From: a virus
Strand: one strand, 5' to 3'
IMG/VR virus record: IMGVR_UViG_3300013093_000040
Coordinates: 1-64,000 of that record
DNA length: 64,000 nucleotides
Of the stretch, positions 8,746 to 14,997 are shown piece after piece. The notes below the pieces were generated by a model. It did no database searches. It worked only from the letters and a program-made list of their open reading frames with translations, and was not told the origin of the DNA. Position numbers and translations under genes: made by a program. How positions within the stretch are numbered: the stretch's first letter is position 1; every line of letters begins with the position of its first letter.

Positions 8746-8821
8746 TACCCGTGACAGGAGTCGAACCTGCAAAAAAACTTGGGTTTAAACCAAGCGCGTC
8801 TACCATTTTCACCACACGGGC
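8746..8821 (-). tRNA. tRNA-Leu(TAA), short variable arm
   Basis: The acceptor stem GCCCGTG/CACGGGT, anticodon arm CTTGG-TTTAAAC-CCAAG and T loop TTCGACT are clear. The gene is only 76 nt and its variable region is seven Ts, whereas bacterial tRNA-Leu normally has a long class II arm. Confidence 0.85.
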
Positions 8822-8827
8822 GTTGTG

Positions 8828-8901
8828 TACCCGCTGTCGGAGTCGAACCGACAAAAATTACGGTTTGAACGTAATGCGTTTACCAATTTCGCCAAGCGGG
8901 C
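8828..8901 (-). tRNA. tRNA-Leu(CAA), short variable arm
   Basis: Acceptor GCCCGCT/AGCGGGT, anticodon arm TTACG-TTCAAAC-CGTAA, T stem GTCGG/CCGAC. Total length is 74 nt with a 5-nt variable loop, unlike normal class II tRNA-Leu. Confidence 0.85.
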
Positions 8902-8906
8902 AAGTG

Positions 8907-8980
8907 TACCCCGGGAGAGACTCGAACTCTCAAATCCCTGAGCCTAAATCAGGTGGATATGCCAATTCTCCTACCAGGGC
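8907..8980 (-). tRNA. tRNA-Leu(TAG), short variable arm
   Basis: Acceptor GCCCTGG/CCGGGGT, anticodon arm CCTGA-TTTAGGC-TCAGG, T stem GAGAG/CTCTC. It is 74 nt with variable loop GATTT. It is the third consecutive Leu-anticodon gene without a long variable arm. Confidence 0.85.
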
Positions 8981-9043
8981 AATAACGCAGTCTTTCCTGC
9001 TGTCATCGATTTACAATGCCTACACTAATCGAGAAACCCTGCG

Positions 9044-9186
9044 CTGACAGGAAAGGACTTGAACCTCTACGTGGTCTTTAGAATCGGAACATTGCGCGCT
9101 TTGTGGTCAACCCATTATCCCGTTTTTGTCAGATGCTCCACACCCCCGAGACAAGGGGGCTCGTCTGCCAATTTCGACACCTGTCA
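9044..9186 (-). other. tRNA-like locus with a roughly 70-nt insertion or two overlapping degenerate tRNAs
   Basis: TGACAGG at 9180-9186 and CCTGTCA at 9045-9051 are perfect acceptor-stem partners 143 nt apart. The 5' part has a D-arm-like stretch and a hairpin CCCCC-TTGTCTC-GGGGG; the 3' part has a T arm (AGAGG-TTCAAGT-CCTTT). Between them is a second D-arm-like sequence and a TTCTAA loop. It does not fold as one ordinary tRNA. Confidence 0.4.
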
Positions 9187-9194
9187 ATTTTTAG

Positions 9195-9267
9195 TAGTCC
9201 AACCGGGACTCGAACCCAGAATTGCTCCTTAGGAGGAAGCAGTTATGTCCAATTTAACTATTGAACC
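9195..9267 (-). tRNA. tRNA-Arg(CCT)
   Basis: Anticodon arm GCTTC-CTCCTAA-GGAGC gives CCT. The T arm is CTGGG-TTCGAGT-CCCGG. The acceptor GGTTCAA/TTGGACT pairs with two wobble pairs. Confidence 0.8.
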
Positions 9268-9272
9268 GTTTG

Positions 9273-9345
9273 TGATTCCGAGCAGGGTCGAACTGCTATA
9301 CTTTGCTTAGAAGGCAAATGTCCTAATCCATTAAACGACGGAACC
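9273..9345 (-). tRNA. tRNA-Arg(TCT)
   Basis: Acceptor GGTTCCG/CGGAATC, anticodon arm TTTGC-CTTCTAA-GCAAA, and T loop TTCGACC. It reads AGA codons, common in this AT-rich genome. Confidence 0.9.
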
Positions 9346-9350
9346 GTAAG

Positions 9351-9422
9351 AGCGGCGGAAAGGAATCGAACCTTCATCTCCAACTTGGAAGGATGGAGTA
9401 ATAGCCATTATACGACCACCGC
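9351..9422 (-). tRNA. tRNA-Gly(TCC)
   Basis: Acceptor GCGGTGG/CCGCCGC, anticodon loop CTTCCAA and T arm GAAGG-TTCGATT-CCTTT. The anticodon stem has one mismatch in this reading. Confidence 0.75.
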
Positions 9423-9433
9423 AAAATGTTTTG

Positions 9434-9505
9434 AGCCCAAACCCGGAACCGAACCGGAAACTTATGCTTACAAGGCATGCGTTTTTCCAGTTAAACTATT
9501 CAGGC
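9434..9505 (-). tRNA. tRNA-Thr(TGT)
   Basis: Acceptor GCCTGAA/TTTGGGC, anticodon loop CTTGTAA in stem CATGC/GCATA, and T loop TTCGGTT. One anticodon-stem mismatch is present. Confidence 0.75.
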
Positions 9506-9518
9506 AAAATAATTTCGT

Positions 9519-9585
9519 ACCGTACACAAGTGTCGATCTTGCCTGAGGGTCCTTATGAGGAACTCTTGTTCGCCGGAACGTACGG
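9519..9585 (-). tRNA. tRNA-like gene with CAT anticodon, reduced D arm
   Basis: Acceptor CCGTACG/TGTACGG pairs over 7 bp. The loop CTCATAA gives CAT. The T loop is ATCGACA instead of TTCGANN, and the 5' half is short and lacks the D-loop GG. It is a degenerate or unusual tRNA-Met candidate. Confidence 0.4.
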
Positions 9586-9640
9586 TGTAATAGTTTTAAA
9601 TGCTTCTTCAGTATTTGATATAATAATCAAACTTAATCGT

Positions 9641-9711
9641 TGCTGCGTCCTCGAATCGAACGAGGTTTATTTGGCTTATGAGACCAACCAGATACCTTAC
9701 CTCCCGCCAGC
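9641..9711 (-). tRNA. tRNA with CAT anticodon (Met or Ile2), poor acceptor pairing
   Basis: Anticodon arm TTGGT-CTCATAA-GCCAA and T arm CCTCG-TTCGATT-CGAGG are clear. The 3' acceptor ACGCAGC pairs only in part with the visible 5' side GCTGGCG. Confidence 0.6.
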
Positions 9712-9731
9712 TATGTAATTATTCAAAAATT

Positions 9732-10208
9732 TTATATTTTAGGAGTCAATGCGATGAAACTCTTGTTCCCCGCTTGGTGCTCCGTCCAATCCATGTTAAA
9801 AGCGTACGCCACGTACAGCGCAGTTGCTTTATCTGATTCTCTATTTGTGTCGTCGAACAGAATCGGTACGTTTCTGGGCAACAGATCCAAATTGTTTTTT
9901 ATGTTCGGTCTATTGGGACCCACCGGACCGTCGACTACGCACGCATCGTAGTGATTGTAAGTTAAATAATTTTCCACTCTTCTTCTATCGTACCAACCGT
10001 ACAAGAGAGGGGTGTGAAAGACTATTTTTCCGGGTTCATCAAAGGGTTTTAACTTTTCGTAATACTCTTCGTTGTCTTCTATGGATACTACGTAAGAAAA
10101 TATTTTTCTTAACTCAAGTGTGGCCGCTCCCGAACCTAATTCTAACAAAGTGGAACCCGGTTTTTTTGCCACTTTGTTGGCCAGCATGTCAAACATTTCA
10201 ACTGGCAT
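9732..10208 (-). CDS. SAM-dependent methyltransferase-like protein
   Basis: The 158-residue protein has the Rossmann methyltransferase opening STLLELGSGAATLELRKIF with the G-x-G loop near residues 24-28. The acidic ribose-binding residue follows in VVSIEDNEEYYEKL. YDACVVDGP gives the fourth-strand acidic motif and VPILFDDT the next strand. It is small and lies inside the tRNA cluster. The substrate cannot be told from sequence. Confidence 0.6.
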   Translation of the reverse strand: MPVEMFDMLANKVAKKPGSTLLELGSGAATLELRKIFSYVVSIEDNEEYYEKLKPFDEPGKIVFHTPLLYGWYDRRRVENYLTYNHYDACVVDGPVGPNRPNIKNNLDLLPRNVPILFDDTNRESDKATALYVAYAFNMDWTEHQAGNKSFIALTPKI

Positions 10209-10263
10209 TGACCAACCCTCAAAAACTTCCCTGTTTACCTATTGCATGAATAACCTTTTGTTG

Positions 10264-10336
10264 TACTGGAGGAAGGACTCGAACCTTCAACCTCGATGGT
10301 ATAAGCATCTTGCGCTAACCATTGCGCCACTCCAGC
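10264..10336 (-). tRNA. tRNA-Ile(TAT)
   Basis: Acceptor GCTGGAG/CTCCAGT, anticodon loop CTTATAC in stem AGATG/CATCG, T arm GAAGG-TTCGAGT-CCTTC. It reads the AUA codon directly. Confidence 0.85.
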
Positions 10337-10344
10337 AAATTTAA

Positions 10345-10426
10345 CTACCCACCCTTTAAGTAATCATCTCTGTGCCGCCATCCACGTCATGCGCTGGTTA
10401 TGCATGGCGGGTAGTGTAAATTTTTT
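10345..10426 (-). other. candidate structured RNA at the end of the coiled-coil gene
   Basis: On the minus strand CTACCC (gene end) can pair with GGGTAG about 70 bases on, and GCCAT/ATGGC and ATGC/GCAT pair inside. The element overlaps the last codons of the 10398 gene and separates it from tRNA-Ile. It may be a processing or termination structure. Confidence 0.25.
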
Positions 10427-11355
10427 GTATAGATATAAAACTAACCAATTCTTTTTTGGTGCTTACTATTTTAAAACCGTTATTATATATATCTATTGCG
10501 TAAATTACTTTTTCGAAAAATTTCGGTTGTTTTATAAAAGTTTTTACGGATTGATATCCATTTACAACAATTTTTACGCTCTTGGAATATTCCATTTCTT
10601 CTCTGTCCCTAAGGGAAATTTTACCGCTTCCGCCGTCAGTAGAAAGTACAATGCTTCCAGTAGCGTCCTTTACAACTACATAAACTTCTGCTGTATCGTT
10701 GTTCATCAATCTATTTTCAACGTCGAACGATATTTCAAGTTCGTCTGTTCTTTTAGCCGATTTGACCCTCTTTACTTCTCCGTTGTTTTTTACTTTAAGG
10801 GCGGTTACGTTAATCGAACGAGCGAACAATGTTGAACCAACGTCAACCATCGATTTTAATACTTCGTTGGTGTCCTTTACTGATTGTACCTGTTTTACTA
10901 GGTCGTCTCCCTGTTTTTGTAATGTATCAACTTTCCCTCTTAGTTCTGAATTCGCCTTTGCGATCTCTTCGTTTTGTGCAAGCAAAGAATTTATTTTTTC
11001 CTCTAATTGCTTGATCAACTCTTCGGCTTTCTTTTTTTCCGCTTCGGTCAAATTCTGTTTCGTTATCAACTTCCTTATTTCCCTTCTCAAACTGTTAACT
11101 TGGGAATTTTTACTGACCAACTTTGACTGCAACACACTATTTTCAGTTAACAGTGAATCCAATCTCACAAGGGCAGCGCTAAATTCTTTATCAACGTAAT
11201 CCTTTTCGACAGAAATTTTTGAATATAGTTCGTCCTGCCTTTTAGTGATCTCTGCGTGCTTGTTATTGTTGTAGAGAGCAACTCCCCCAACTTGCAAGAG
11301 CTAGAAAAAATAGTACAGAGATTACAAGATTTTTTCAGTGTTTTTTGATGTCCAT
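10398..11355 (-). pseudogene. membrane-anchored coiled-coil protein, 5' end frameshifted
   Basis: A long open frame (about 298 codons, TTG at 11297) encodes an extended coiled coil (about residues 15-150) and a beta-rich C-terminal domain. ATG at 11355 gives MDIKKH, then TGA at 11335-11337, then in the same frame KNLVISVLFFLALAS, an obvious membrane segment, before the frame shifts at a GGGGG run (11284-11288). Adding one A to the first A6 run, removing one from the second, and removing one G would restore one continuous protein. It is either decayed or affected by homopolymer sequence error. Confidence 0.6.
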
Positions 11356-11427
11356 TTTATTTAATTTTTAAGATGAACTATACATAGTGAAAAAACCGTG
11401 CCAAACTGTCGAATATTCCCACATTTT

Positions 11428-11670
11428 TTAAACGTCCCACTCCCTGCATCCGTGTTCGAAAGCTTCCTCAACAGAAAGTGTGGGATCATTTTTCATGGCC
11501 AACAAAGCAAAAACTATCACTTCAACGTCCAATCCACTTTCTTGTACGTATTGAAGCCTCGAACATATTTTGTCCATCGCCGAATCTATGTCCGATACTT
11601 CACTATCCAAACCGCTCTTCATTTGTAAAACTGTAGAAATTACCTCTTCGCCCGTTAATTCCGTATCCAT
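11428..11670 (-). CDS. small acidic hypothetical protein
   Basis: The 80-residue acidic protein starts MDTELTGEEVISTVLQ and looks mainly helical, with two Cys (CSRLQY and GCREWDV). It is flanked by tRNA genes in the cluster. I do not recognise a family, and no signal peptide or membrane segment is present. Confidence 0.45.
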   Translation of the reverse strand: MDTELTGEEVISTVLQMKSGLDSEVSDIDSAMDKICSRLQYVQESGLDVEVIVFALLAMKNDPTLSVEEAFEHGCREWDV

Positions 11671-11686
11671 AACTTTTAAATTTTAG

Positions 11687-11758
11687 AATTCTGTGAGAGA
11701 TTCGAACTCCCGTCTCCGGCTCCTTATGCCGGTGCTCTAACCACTGAGCTAACAAAAT
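11687..11758 (-). tRNA. tRNA, anticodon reads AAG (Leu?)
   Basis: Acceptor ATTTTGT/ACAGAAT and anticodon arm CCGGC-ATAAGGA-GCCGG are well paired, T loop TTCGAAT. By position the anticodon is AAG, unusual for a bacterium-type tRNA, and the variable arm is short. Confidence 0.55.
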
Positions 11759-11759
11759 C

Positions 11760-11981
11760 GACTACTTTTTAGAGCTTTCTGCAGGAGCTCAATTTAGTAG
11801 TGGGACATGAAAGTTATTCCTGTTTCTGCAGTCCAGTTTCGCTTTTCCAATCCCTTTGCTGATCTACCGGGAATTGAGCCCGATTCCTCCCGCCGCATTG
11901 CGGGTATGCACCTTACACCACAACCATGAAGCCAGAAATTTCGAACTTTCCAGCCCGGGGTCAATTACTCCCCGAGTTTGC
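11760..11981 (-). other. degenerate tRNA remnants
   Basis: This stretch has no protein gene. It holds a CTGCAGAAA direct repeat, an anticodon-like arm ACCCG with loop CAATGCGG, a T arm TCGGG-CTCAATT-CCCGG, and another T-arm-like GAAAGTTCGAAATTTC. None has a matching acceptor partner. They look like broken or rearranged tRNA halves. Confidence 0.35.
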
Positions 11982-12052
11982 CGAGAGTGGGAGGTTCGAA
12001 CTTCGACTTTCGTCGTGACAGGACGACGTGCGCGCCATTACACTACACCCTC
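11982..12052 (-). tRNA. tRNA-Asp(GTC)
   Basis: Acceptor GAGGGTG/CACTCTC and a perfect anticodon arm TCGTC-CTGTCAC-GACGA. The T arm around TTCGAAC is weakly paired. Confidence 0.7.
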
Positions 12053-12070
12053 GAAATTTTAATTAAACAG

Positions 12071-12148
12071 TACTACCGACCGGGATCGAACCGGCACGAT
12101 GTCCTCATTGAAAGTGAGGTGACCTATTCCCATTTAGTCCCCGGTAGC
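12071..12148 (-). tRNA. tRNA-Glu(TTC)
   Basis: Acceptor GCTACCG/CGGTAGT, anticodon arm CCTCA-CTTTCAA-TGAGG, T arm GCCGG-TTCGATC-CCGGT. Confidence 0.9.
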
Positions 12149-12194
12149 ATAAATGTAAAGAATCTATTTTAATTTTTACAATACATTTTTTCAG

Positions 12195-12277
12195 TAGTAG
12201 CGGTTGGAGTCGAACCAACAATCCATACAGATTATGTGATTTACAGTCACACGCCTGACCGCTTGAGCATCACTACC
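12195..12277 (-). tRNA. tRNA-Tyr(GTA), class II
   Basis: Acceptor GGTAGTG/CGCTACT, anticodon loop CTGTAAA in stem GTGA/TCAC, and a long variable arm of normal class II type. This shows long arms are kept in some tRNAs of this cluster. Confidence 0.85.
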
Positions 12278-12340
12278 AAATTGGAGGGAAGGGAGAATTT
12301 CGAAATCCACTTTAAATATAAATCATTATATAATATTAAT

Positions 12341-12802
12341 TCAATGATCTATAAATTTTTTTGCTTCATTAATCTTCTCTTTTGTGTTATTATACAAATC
12401 TCTCCATCTTATTCTTAAAATTTTCCATACATGCTTTATACATAATGCGTCTTTTTTATTATCTCTTTCTTTATACTCATAAAATCTTTTGTGTTGATCT
12501 CCGTCAATTTCAATAGCTTTTTTTAAATCAACCCAAGCAAAATCTAATGAGTATATTCCAATAGGATATTCAGTTTTATAATTCTTATCCAAAAATTCAT
12601 TTTTAATAATTTCAACTATCCTTTTCGAACTTACCAACGCACACTTATATTTAATCTCCTCAATCCTTCTCTTGGGTACATCGTAATGGTGCTTGTGAAA
12701 CCAACACTTTTTTATTCCCAAATCGTTCGCCATTTTGTACAAATTTTCAACGCTGTAAGGTTCGCACACTAAATGTCTACGTTCATCGCAATAGTACTTC
12801 AT
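12341..12802 (-). CDS. DUF4031-like N-terminus fused to a Vsr/DUF559-type endonuclease
   Basis: The 153-residue protein starts YYCDERRHL with KMANDLGIKKCWFHKHHYDVPKRR, matching the small DUF4031 family. The second half is a very short patch repair-like nuclease: IEIDGDQHKRFYEYKERDNKK and VWKILRIRW supply the usual catalytic D, H and basic residues. Such endonucleases are often selfish elements. The fusion suggests the nuclease landed at the end of a DUF4031 gene. It sits among tRNA genes. Confidence 0.6.
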   Translation of the reverse strand: MKYYCDERRHLVCEPYSVENLYKMANDLGIKKCWFHKHHYDVPKRRIEEIKYKCALVSSKRIVEIIKNEFLDKNYKTEYPIGIYSLDFAWVDLKKAIEIDGDQHKRFYEYKERDNKKDALCIKHVWKILRIRWRDLYNNTKEKINEAKKFIDH

Positions 12803-12808
12803 CTTTTG

Positions 12809-12893
12809 CGGAAGATAGAGGTAACGATCCTCTTTGAGTTTTACCCCAGCCTCAGTTTAGCAAACTGGCCATTTACCTTTCATGCAATCTTCC
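12809..12893 (-). tRNA. tRNA-Ser(GCT), class II
   Basis: Acceptor GGAAGAT/ATCTTCC is perfect. The anticodon loop TTGCTAA gives GCT, and a long variable arm is present. T loop is ATCGTTA. Confidence 0.75.
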
Positions 12894-12903
12894 AATTGAC
12901 GGC

Positions 12904-12976
12904 GGGTGTAGGGACGGTATCGAACCGTCTTCCCGGGCTCCACAAACCCGTGCATCACCTTAATGCTTCGAACACC
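12904..12976 (-). tRNA. tRNA-His(GTG)
   Basis: Anticodon arm CGGGT-TTGTGGA-GCCCG and T arm GACGG-TTCGATA-CCGTC. The extra G(-1):C73 pair typical of tRNA-His can form, but the inner acceptor stem has two mismatches. Confidence 0.75.
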
Positions 12977-12983
12977 GTTTAAA

Positions 12984-13062
12984 AAATCTCCTGTGTGCTA
13001 CTCCTACCGGTCCCATGTTCGGCGGTTAAAAGTAAGGTACATCTTTTAGTCACCCAGAGATT
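12984..13062 (-). other. degenerate tRNA-like sequence
   Basis: AATCTCT and GGAGATT can pair as a 7-bp acceptor stem about 78 nt apart, and a D-arm-like stretch follows. No normal anticodon or T arm is visible. Confidence 0.25.
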
Positions 13063-13065
13063 TTG

Positions 13066-13147
13066 CGGAGGGTGACGGACTCGAACCCTCACAAGTTTTA
13101 CCCCTTCACCGTTTTCAAGACGGCTAACTACTCCTTTAGGACCCTCC
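13066..13147 (-). tRNA. tRNA-Ser(TGA), class II
   Basis: Acceptor GGAGGGT/ACCCTCC perfect, anticodon loop CTTGAAA in stem CCGT/ACGG, long variable arm, T loop TTCGAGT. Confidence 0.85.
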
Positions 13148-13152
13148 AAAAA

Positions 13153-13506
13153 TCATTTATAATATATCCTCTCCGGGTACTCCCCAAACATAAACAGAGT
13201 CACTGGGCACAGCCACATGGTCAAGTTGGAGTAATCTATTCCTTTGTAATTGCCTATCCTGTAATAAGCTCCAAACTCATCCCCGAAATCGTCCTCTCTT
13301 TCCAGTGTTATGTACTCGGAACCTTCAAATTCTTCGGTGTCAAGTACCAACGTTATTTCTGATTCACCATAACTCAAAACGTCCAACCAATAGTCCGCTC
13401 CGGCCACCATCTGACACGCTTCCTTTGTTCCTCCTGCCTCTATGTAATCCGGTAAATCTGCGTACCAACAACCCGATGCTTCCTTGTAAAATCTTAACTC
13501 AATCAT
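13153..13506 (-). CDS. DUF6717-like protein
   Basis: The 117-residue protein starts MIELRFYKEASGCWYADLPDY and has MVAGADYWLDVLS near residue 33. These match the DUF6717 family as I remember it, a small acidic protein common in phages and Bacteroidota, function unknown. It lies between tRNA-Ser and tRNA-Gln genes. Confidence 0.6.
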   Translation of the reverse strand: MIELRFYKEASGCWYADLPDYIEAGGTKEACQMVAGADYWLDVLSYGESEITLVLDTEEFEGSEYITLEREDDFGDEFGAYYRIGNYKGIDYSNLTMWLCPVTLFMFGEYPERIYYK

Positions 13507-13522
13507 AACATTTATTTTTTAG

Positions 13523-13595
13523 TTGTCCCACTCCGAATCGAACAGAGATTACTAGGGCCAAATCCTAGTGTAATTAGCCATTATACCATGGGACA
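13523..13595 (-). tRNA. tRNA-Gln(TTG)
   Basis: Acceptor TGTCCCA/TGGGACA perfect, anticodon arm CTAGG-ATTTGGC-CCTAG, T loop TTCGATT. Confidence 0.9.
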
Positions 13596-13611
13596 GTTTA
13601 AACTTTTTTAG

Positions 13612-13685
13612 AGCGACTAGCCAGATTCGAACTGGCATCTCAGCCTTGACAAGGCCGAACACTAACCGTTGCACCACACCCGTGT
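13612..13685 (-). tRNA. tRNA-Asp(GTC), acceptor stem does not pair
   Basis: Anticodon arm CGGCC-TTGTCAA-GGCTG and T arm GCCAG-TTCGAAT-CTGGC are good. The 3' acceptor TAGTCGC has no partner in the 5' sequence (ACGGGTG), so it is probably non-functional or rearranged. Confidence 0.55.
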
Positions 13686-13733
13686 TTCTAAATTTCCCTA
13701 TTTCAAAGAACCCAACATTCAATACTTTCATTG

Positions 13734-13820
13734 TGCGCCCAGAAGGATTCGAACCTTCAACTGACTTACGTCTCCCCACTGGTTAAAAGCCAGTTGCTCT
13801 ACCAATTGAGCCATGAGCGC
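13734..13820 (-). tRNA. tRNA-Lys(TTT) with a long variable arm
   Basis: Acceptor GCGCTCA/TGGGCGC, anticodon arm ACTGG-CTTTTAA-CCAGT, T arm GAAGG-TTCGAAT-CCTTC. The variable region is about 19 nt and can form GAC-GTAA-GTC; normal tRNA-Lys has 5 nt. Confidence 0.8.
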
Positions 13821-13877
13821 ATTATTTTTTAAATGCCGCACTCACGCTTATTCGGTGCAGCAACTAACGTTTTCGTT

Positions 13878-14531
13878 TCATATTTTTGTTTTTTTCATGT
13901 ATTGATTAAAAATATCTCTATCAACAATTTCTAAATCAATATTATTTTGCTCTAAAACTAATTTCATTTTCAATCTATCATTTCCCCACCAATGACCTTT
14001 TACTTCAAAATATTTTTGTAATTTTGTACTCCAAAAATCTGGAGTGTAATAATGAATTTTTCCATTATGATCTTTCCACTTAAATGAATGTTTTTTATGC
14101 CCAACGCCAATTTTTATCCAATTATCATCTATTAAATTTAAATACGTGGAAAAATCTTTTTCCCAACTACCTTGCGCTTTAAATTTAATTCCAAAATTAT
14201 TACAAACTTCAAACCACTTACATCGGCCACCTTTATTATTCTTAGAGAGTTTTTTTCCTATTTTGATTTTAGATTCTATACTATGTTTTTTATTTTTCCA
14301 ATAAGGTATTAACTCTCCTAATTTTACCTTATTTGAATATAATTCTGCGCTTTTTTTAATTATGCTATTAGTTTCTTTTGTAAGACCTAAATTCCACGCT
14401 TTTCTTCCTTCTTTATAAGGTTTATTTATCTTTTTTATATGTTCTAATCCTTCTTTTGTATGACTTCTCCAATTATGACTTGTCAAAGCTTTTTTATTCT
14501 TTAGTTCTTTATTACAAATTTGACATATCAT
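13878..14531 (-). CDS. homing endonuclease-like protein (zinc finger, NUMOD3, PD-(D/E)XK)
   Basis: The 217-residue protein starts with a C2H2-type finger CQICNKELKNKKALTSHNWRSH region. NUMOD3-like repeats (KNKKHSIESKIKIGKKLSK) follow about residues 80-98. The C-terminal nuclease core HYYTPDFWSTKLQKYFEVKGH gives PD-x9-E-x-K. It is free-standing among tRNA genes and probably selfish. It is more AT-rich than its neighbours, consistent with transfer. Confidence 0.7.
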   Translation of the reverse strand: MICQICNKELKNKKALTSHNWRSHTKEGLEHIKKINKPYKEGRKAWNLGLTKETNSIIKKSAELYSNKVKLGELIPYWKNKKHSIESKIKIGKKLSKNNKGGRCKWFEVCNNFGIKFKAQGSWEKDFSTYLNLIDDNWIKIGVGHKKHSFKWKDHNGKIHYYTPDFWSTKLQKYFEVKGHWWGNDRLKMKLVLEQNNIDLEIVDRDIFNQYMKKTKI

Positions 14532-14536
14532 ATTTT

Positions 14537-14610
14537 GTGGTAACGAGAAGTATCGAACTTCTCTCTTAAGTTTTTCAGACTTACGCTAATCCATCTCAGC
14601 TACGTTACCA
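14537..14610 (-). tRNA. tRNA-Phe(GAA)
   Basis: Acceptor TGGTAAC/GTTACCA perfect, anticodon arm TAAGT-CTGAAAA-ACTTA, T loop TTCGATA. It is the first tRNA of the cluster in the direction of transcription. Confidence 0.85.
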
Positions 14611-14618
14611 GGAAATTA

Positions 14619-14650
14619 AAAAAGCCCTGATTTTTTGAACCAGGGCTTTT
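14619..14650 (-). terminator. rho-independent terminator upstream of the tRNA cluster
   Basis: A 10-bp stem AAAAGCCCTG/CAGGGCTTTT with a T tract on the minus strand. It ends the small gene at 14670-14819 and separates it from the tRNA operon. Confidence 0.85.
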
Positions 14651-14669
14651 ATGATTTTTTGGGTTACTT

Positions 14670-14819
14670 TTATCCCAAATCTATATCATTTAGTCCTGGA
14701 CTTTTGTTCGGTATTGTTTTGGTATCCGGATTAATCGCGTTACTAAAGCAATAACCCACCAATAGCGGATTTCTTTGCTCCGATTGCCAATTAATTATAT
14801 GAGATACTACGTGTTTCAT
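14670..14819 (-). CDS. 49-residue protein of unknown function
   Basis: ATG at 14817-14819 opens a 49-codon frame starting MKHVVSHIINWQSEQ and ending GLNDIDLG. Its start has the recurrent ATATTTATA element four bases upstream and a strong terminator follows, which together argue it is a real short gene. It shows no transmembrane or signal segment and resembles nothing I recognise. Confidence 0.5.
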   Translation of the reverse strand: MKHVVSHIINWQSEQRNPLLVGYCFSNAINPDTKTIPNKSPGLNDIDLG

Positions 14820-14823
14820 TGTC

Positions 14824-14832
14824 TATAAATAT
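14824..14832 (-). promoter_or_regulatory. ATATTTATA element at the 14819 start
   Basis: The minus strand reads ATATTTATAGAC immediately before ATG (four bases spacing), unusually close for a promoter. Confidence 0.45.
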
Positions 14833-14910
14833 GATAACTTTGTATTCAATCATTATTTTAATGATATAAGGTAAATATACGAAGTTATTTTGAATTAAAA
14901 AAATTTATTT

Positions 14911-14985
14911 TAAAAAAATGCCCAATGAAAACCAATCTATTAAGCTTAACTGATTGGTTCCCAATTGGGCAACATGTTGGTTTTC
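14911..14985 (-). terminator. terminator with a competing alternative arm (attenuator-like)
   Basis: In the minus transcript TGCCCAAT/ATTGGGCA encloses AACCAATC/GATTGGTT and is followed by seven Ts, making a terminator after the DUF6515-like gene. An upstream GAAAACCAA can pair instead with the TTGGTTTTC inside it. The two folds exclude each other. Confidence 0.6.
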
Positions 14986-14997
14986 AATAAAGAATTT

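Noticed and set aside
8525-9047. Plus-strand reading frames across the first tRNAs
   Set aside because: They overlap clear minus-strand tRNAs and the YkuK-like gene and show no coding features.
9061-9130. Amber suppressor tRNA (TTCTAAA loop read as CTA anticodon)
   Set aside because: The flanking bases do not form an anticodon stem, so the loop is not credible; no other stop-reading anticodon was seen.
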